From CAYNGH01 sp964396845 (GTDB lineage Bacteria > Vulcanimicrobiota > JAJTBE01 > CAYNGH01): a DNA stretch of 36,039 nt. Shown piece by piece: positions 32,138-36,039 of this stretch (position 1 is its first letter; each line of letters begins with the position of its first letter). The translations under genes were made by a program, and so were the position numbers. The notes under the pieces were generated by a model that searched no databases, was not told the DNA's origin, and saw only the letters and a program-made list of their open reading frames with translations. The stretch is from assembly GCA_964396845.1 (NCBI GenBank), contig CAYNGH010000019.1:1-36039 (forward strand), given 5' to 3'.

Positions 32138-33722
32138 TTTTATTGAAAGTGCTGTAATCTCCAGGCTCAAGAGCGCTTATGTGCATCCCGGTAATCTCGC
32201 CTTTTTCGTTGGTGATGAAGTTGATGAAAAAATAATCATATTCTTCTCCAGGAAAAAATGCGGTAAATCTCTCCCGGTCCCAATGCTTCAATGCAAACCT
32301 TGTGTCTGCAGGGCCAAAGATGAGCTCCAGTTTACCACCCTTTATAACTATCCTGGCATCCTTGAACCATTCGTTCTCATAGTTTCCCGCATATTTCGAA
32401 AGATCCCCTGGCTGAACCGGCGAAGCAGGAGGCCTGGGTTTGTTGGCTTCGGCTTTTTCCTGGTTTTTCCGTGAAATTTCCAGGTATTGTTTACTGTAGT
32501 CCTGGGCCGGTATGCCAAAGTACATATCAAAAAACTTTTCCGCCAAAGCATCTGCCAGCTTGTTATCCACCACATTGGACAAAACGACAACTCCAATCTT
32601 TGCATTGGGGACAAAAGCCAGCATTGTCTTGCAACCGGAAGTGCCTCCCGTATGCCATACCATGGAGTAAGAGTTTTTTTCCTTGGAAACCCAGCCCTGG
32701 CAGTAATACTGATGTTCTTTTGCCAGGGAAGGATTCAGCTGTGGAGAAATAATGGTCTTGGGGGCATGCAGAAAATCCAGGGTTTCCCTGCTCACCAGGC
32801 TGTTGCCGTTGGCCTTTCCATCACTCATCTGAAAACGGAGCCATCTGGTCATATCATTGATGTTAGAATTGATTCCACCTGCCGGCCCATAAGTATAAAC
32901 CCAGCTGTAGCAGATATCATCCTTAGAGAGAGGCTTCATCCCGTCTTCTGTACGGCGATACATAATGGTAGCGTTCTTGGACTCGATAAAAGAATTCAAA
33001 TCCATGGAGGAAGAATTCATCCCCAGAGGTTTGAAGATCCTGTCCTTCACATTATCTTCCCAGGTTTTTCCCGAGGCGATTTCCACCAGCTTGGCCGCCA
33101 CCAGGAACAAGTGATTCTGATATGCAAAGGCTGAACGGAAACTGGTTATGGGTTTAATGTAACGGATAGCTTGGATCATCTGATCCCTGTTGTATCCCAT
33201 AAGTGCCAGAAAATCCCCGGAATACGATTCTAACCCGCTTCGCTGGGCCATAACATCAACTATGCGGAATTCTCTGGTCACCCAGGGGTCATACATCATA
33301 AAACCGGGGAAAACATCAACAACTCTGTCATCCCAACCAAACTTTCCTTCCTCTACAATCATTGCCACCAGTGTGGCGGTGAAAGCCTTGGATGTTGAAC
33401 CGATCTGAAAAAGGGTTTCGGGGGTGACCGGCTCACTGGTTTCGAGGTTTCTAAAGCCATAACCCTTTGCAAATATTACCCGGTCGCCCTGGATTATACC
33501 CACTGCCATGCCGGGAATATTCCAATCCTTCATGCCCTCTTCCGCATACTTGTCAAACTCCCTGAGGATCTCCTCCAGCTTTTCCGTATCAGGAGGAACG
33601 GCATTGTTGATTTTTTCTGAAGCCCATGCAAAACAAAACGAAAGCAGTATAATCAGAGCAATCAAAGAAAACCGCCGGATTCCAGCAGATGTTTTTCCCC
33701 AGGTTAAAGATTTTGTATTCAA
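32127..33722 (-). CDS. Exported serine beta-lactamase-family hydrolase
   Basis: TTG 33722, eight bases after AAGGAAG, gives 531 residues with a signal peptide or anchor (FSLIALIILLSFCFAWA). The penicillin-binding-like domain has all three motifs: SxxK in IGSTSKAFT, YxN in FAYQNHLF, and HxGG in WHTGGTSG. A C-terminal beta-rich DUF3471-like domain follows a Pro-rich linker. Such proteins are usually D-aminopeptidases, esterases or peptidoglycan-related hydrolases, seldom true beta-lactamases. The extreme C-terminus (FNKTRE) and stop are encoded by a minisatellite, so the last residues may vary between strains. A longer TTG start at 33770 is possible. Confidence 0.85.
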   Translation of the reverse strand: MNTKSLTWGKTSAGIRRFSLIALIILLSFCFAWASEKINNAVPPDTEKLEEILREFDKYAEEGMKDWNIPGMAVGIIQGDRVIFAKGYGFRNLETSEPVTPETLFQIGSTSKAFTATLVAMIVEEGKFGWDDRVVDVFPGFMMYDPWVTREFRIVDVMAQRSGLESYSGDFLALMGYNRDQMIQAIRYIKPITSFRSAFAYQNHLFLVAAKLVEIASGKTWEDNVKDRIFKPLGMNSSSMDLNSFIESKNATIMYRRTEDGMKPLSKDDICYSWVYTYGPAGGINSNINDMTRWLRFQMSDGKANGNSLVSRETLDFLHAPKTIISPQLNPSLAKEHQYYCQGWVSKEKNSYSMVWHTGGTSGCKTMLAFVPNAKIGVVVLSNVVDNKLADALAEKFFDMYFGIPAQDYSKQYLEISRKNQEKAEANKPRPPASPVQPGDLSKYAGNYENEWFKDARIVIKGGKLELIFGPADTRFALKHWDRERFTAFFPGEEYDYFFINFITNEKGEITGMHISALEPGDYSTFNKTRE

Positions 33723-34022
33723 AAAAATCACTTCCTTTCCAATCAATAAGATTATTCCCCTGCTGTACAATTCCTGTTTGTCCTCATGTTTCAGGCAGAG
33801 TTCAGGGCCTCGGGATATGATTCCGGCCTGGCCTGCAGGTTGAATGTTGGGATCGGTATGCGTGAGAAAAATTTTTCATACTCAGGAAGGAAAGAGTTCA
33901 AAAATAAATGAATTTTGCATTGGGTGGGATGATATTATTAATCAAAAATGAATTATGACCGATTATAATAATTTTCGTGGCATTTCCTTGGTAGAAGTCT
34001 TAAATAGAAGAAGACAGGCATG
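33723..34022. other. AT-rich intergenic region between the hydrolase gene and the transposase remnant
   Basis: I see no gene. The part from 33860 to 34000 is strongly AT-rich and contains a TATAAT (33964-33969) without a convincing -35. It may include the left junction of an old insertion, but I see no clear terminal inverted repeat. Confidence 0.5.
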
Positions 34023-34025
34023 TAG

Positions 34026-34511
34026 TCAGTCCCTATTCAACCTGAAGTTTGGGTGCAGGATGTTTTGGTCTTCACTAAGGTAGCGACGAATTTCAGCATT
34101 CACCGTTACGCCTGCGAGGGTTGCGGGTGCGAGGTTGAGGTACCCTTTGCAGGTGGTTTTATCGGGCCGGTGGCCAAGTCGTTCACGACTCTTTTGCACT
34201 ATTACTCTGGTGCTCCCTTTGGAAAGATCCTTGAGATGTTGGGCTGGGTTGGCTTCCGTGTCAGCGAGGGGGCCTTGGCTTTGCGGGGGTGGACTTTTTT
34301 ATCGGAGGAAGTGTCCCATCACAACAACTCAGCGGAGTCGGCACTGGGACGGGTCGTGTTAAACTACAAGGTTTCCAACGGCCATGTCGGTGACCTGGGT
34401 GACCGGGCTCAGGAGGTTTTGCCAGGCACAATTCAAACCGCCTGCATGCAAGGCAAAAACTTGCCAAAGACAATGCTCAACCCACAAACCCTGTCGTGGA
34501 ATACCTCATAA
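34026..34511 (+). pseudogene. IS66-like transposase remnant with internal deletion
   Basis: The open frame begins after TAG 34023; GTG 34053 is a possible start. The first part resembles the zinc-finger and following region of IS66-type transposases (YACEGCGCEVEVP, then KSFTTLLHYYSGAPFGKILEML and SEGAL). From about 34310 it switches to the C-terminal signature (HHNNSAESALGRVVL, KVSNG, TIQTACMQGKNL). The catalytic DDE core between them is missing, so a large in-frame deletion has joined the two ends. It is not functional. It ends 26 bases before the NtrC-type gene. Confidence 0.7.
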
Positions 34512-34537
34512 AAATGAGGAGTCTGAATTGATTCAAA

Positions 34538-35890
34538 ATGAGCAACTCCAGTAATAAGACTGATAATGCCAGGATTCTGGCAGTGGACGACTCCGAGGAT
34601 GCCCTGGAGTTGGTTTCCCGATTGCTGGAACCCCGGGGGCATCAGGTTTTCAAGGCTTCCGATACTACCCAGGCAGCGCAGATTCTGGATCGGGAGAGCA
34701 TTGATCTTGTAATCACCGATTATAAGATGCCTGGCACCAGCGGAGTCCATCTGGTACGCCACATCCGGGAAAACCACCCCGACACGGGAGTTATCATGAT
34801 CACCGGCTTTGCCACAGTGGAAGGGGCAGTGGAAGCCATGAAGGTGGGAGTTGAGGAATATATTCCCAAGCCCTTTACCCATCAGGAACTTTTCCGGGCG
34901 GTGGATGCCTCCCTGGAGAAACTTGCCTTGAGGCGGTTTTCCACCTCAGGTTTTTCCGATGCAGAACAGACCCACGGACTCATCGGGAATTCCCCGGTGA
35001 TGTTGAATCTTTTCCGGGTTCTGGAGAAATCCGCCCGGGTGGCCGCCACGGTGTTGATCACCGGGGAGAGCGGTACCGGCAAAGAATTGGTGGCCAGGGC
35101 CATCCACTATAAAAGCCCCAGGGCTTCAAGCCCTTTTGTGCCGGTCAATTGCGGGGCCATCCCGGACAACCTCCTGGAAAGCGAGCTTTTCGGCCATGTC
35201 AAAGGAGCCTTTACCGGAGCCACTGCAACAAGGGCAGGTTTTTTTCAGACCGCGGACGGGGGGACTATTTTTCTGGATGAGGTGGGGGACACCAGCGAAT
35301 CCATGCAGGCCAAGCTTCTCAGGGTCCTTCAGGATCGCCAGGTCTGTATGGTGGGATCCAGCCGAACCCAGCCAGTGGATATCCGGGTAGTGGCTGCCAC
35401 CAACCGGGATCTGGGTGCCATGGTGGATCAGGGACGTTTCCGGCCGGATCTGTATTACCGGCTGAACGTGATTCCCATCCAAGCCCCTCCCCTGCGGGAG
35501 CGGGGGAACGATGTCATCCTGCTGGCCAGGCATTTTGCCGACAAGGTTGCAGGGGAAATGGGGAAAACCCCCCCGGACTTTTCCCACGAGGTGTTGGACC
35601 TGTTTTTAAATTACGACTGGCCGGGGAATGTCCGGGAGCTGGAAAATATCATCCAGCGAATGATAATCCTGTCAGAGAGCCCCATTCTTGGGGTGGATTC
35701 CCTGCCCCGTCATATGCGATACAATATTCCCCGAAACGGCGATCCGAACTTTTCCCTGGCCCAGGTGGAAGCCTTTCATATCAGCAATGTCCTGACCCAC
35801 ACCCAGGGCAACCGCACCGAGGCTGCCAGAATCCTGAAGATTGACCGAAAAACCCTCCGAAACAAGATGCACCGTTACGGCATCGAATAA
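34538..35890 (+). CDS. NtrC-family sigma-54-dependent response regulator
   Basis: The 450-residue protein has a receiver domain (about 12-125; acidic pocket VDDSED, phospho-acceptor Asp in LVITDYKMPG, Lys in IPKPF). An AAA+ domain (about 145-380) has Walker A GESGTGKE, the sigma-54-contacting GAFTGA, Walker B GGTIFLDEVGD and the arginine-finger region. A Fis-type HTH closes it (TEAARILKIDRKTLRNKM). On phosphorylation it would drive open-complex formation at -24/-12 promoters. ATG 34538 lacks a close Shine-Dalgarno sequence; GAGGAG is 17 bases away. The upstream region may have been altered by the adjacent transposase remnant. The histidine kinase at 28836-30608 is the only candidate partner here. 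Confidence 0.92.
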   Translation: MSNSSNKTDNARILAVDDSEDALELVSRLLEPRGHQVFKASDTTQAAQILDRESIDLVITDYKMPGTSGVHLVRHIRENHPDTGVIMITGFATVEGAVEAMKVGVEEYIPKPFTHQELFRAVDASLEKLALRRFSTSGFSDAEQTHGLIGNSPVMLNLFRVLEKSARVAATVLITGESGTGKELVARAIHYKSPRASSPFVPVNCGAIPDNLLESELFGHVKGAFTGATATRAGFFQTADGGTIFLDEVGDTSESMQAKLLRVLQDRQVCMVGSSRTQPVDIRVVAATNRDLGAMVDQGRFRPDLYYRLNVIPIQAPPLRERGNDVILLARHFADKVAGEMGKTPPDFSHEVLDLFLNYDWPGNVRELENIIQRMIILSESPILGVDSLPRHMRYNIPRNGDPNFSLAQVEAFHISNVLTHTQGNRTEAARILKIDRKTLRNKMHRYGIE

Positions 35891-35907
35891 ATCCCATATA
35901 CCATCGA

Positions 35908-35938
35908 GGAAAAATTCCCGACTGGGGAAAAATTCCCC
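35908..35938. repeat. Repeated GGAAAAATTCCC palindromes
   Basis: GGAAAAATTCCC at 35908-35919 recurs 18 bases later inside the larger palindrome GGGGAAAAATTCCCC (35924-35938), just after the NtrC-type gene. There is no T run, so a terminator is doubtful; tandem protein-binding sites are possible. Confidence 0.5.
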
Positions 35939-35953
35939 ACCCTGCACCTTTTA

Positions 35954-35969
35954 ATTCCTGTACAGGAAT
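35954..35969. promoter_or_regulatory. Perfect 16-bp palindrome, operator candidate
   Basis: ATTCCTGTACAGGAAT is fully self-complementary. It lies in the spacer at the window edge, so the gene it might control is not visible. Confidence 0.45.
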
Positions 35970-36039
35970 ACCTTCTCCCGGAGCTTGTTACCGCTGTCAC
36001 AAGCCCTTTGCTACAATATTTCTTTGATTCAGCCTGCTG

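Overview
The window looks like a metagenome-assembled scaffold (a 10-N gap at 4304-4313) from a diderm, probably anaerobic bacterium of about 50-55% GC that uses AGGAGG-type ribosome binding sites. Support for an outer membrane: a small beta-barrel protein ending in Phe (27946-28608) and an LTxxQ-type (Spy/CpxP/ZraP-like) periplasmic protein (31285-31758). The glutamine synthetase appears to be of the GSI-alpha type and there is a copper-amine-oxidase-N-like stalk domain, both less usual in Proteobacteria, so a non-proteobacterial or candidate-phylum lineage is possible. I cannot name the taxon.

Layout. (1) 1-6908: a TPR/HD-GYP protein; convergent to it a degenerate membrane-anchored kinase and a PHP phosphoesterase; then an exported TPR-CHAT protease split by the scaffold gap. 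(2) 7012-12201: a membrane ankyrin protein, an NRAMP-related transporter, glnA, and a HAD/HD-GYP fusion. (3) 12185-16268, minus strand: a probable five-gene operon (TTG-start helical protein, B12-type radical SAM enzyme, unknown 128-residue protein, ModE-like HTH, nitrilase-fold protein). (4) 16469-20628: exported small protein, SsnA-type amidohydrolase, and an apparently active Ser/Thr kinase fused to eleven TPRs. (5) 20659-22062: stalk-domain protein and a 735-base non-coding region full of hairpins with a duplicated element of about 150-165 bases. (6) 22063-26115: a tight run of thioredoxin, ECF sigma factor, candidate anti-sigma protein, orphan sucD, and a RiPP-maturation-type radical SAM enzyme whose frame is broken by one in-frame TAA. 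(7) 26212-28608: an ALDH7-type aldehyde dehydrogenase and the beta-barrel protein. (8) 28836-31758: a soluble histidine kinase divergent from a two-gene exported operon (a Cys/Pro/Thr-rich triple-repeat peptide and an LTxxQ protein) with a near-consensus promoter. (9) 32127-36039: a serine beta-lactamase-family hydrolase whose stop lies in a 10-bp minisatellite, an IS66-like transposase remnant, and an NtrC-type sigma-54 activator.

Themes. Signalling is over-represented: two HD-GYP proteins, one active and one dead kinase, a histidine kinase, an NtrC regulator, an ECF sigma pair, and TPR or ankyrin scaffolds. The most novel-looking items are the Cys-rich repeat peptide operon, the radical SAM gene with an in-frame stop, the HAD/HD-GYP fusion, the pseudokinase, and the structured repeat region upstream of trxA. 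No rRNA, tRNA or CRISPR array was recognised.
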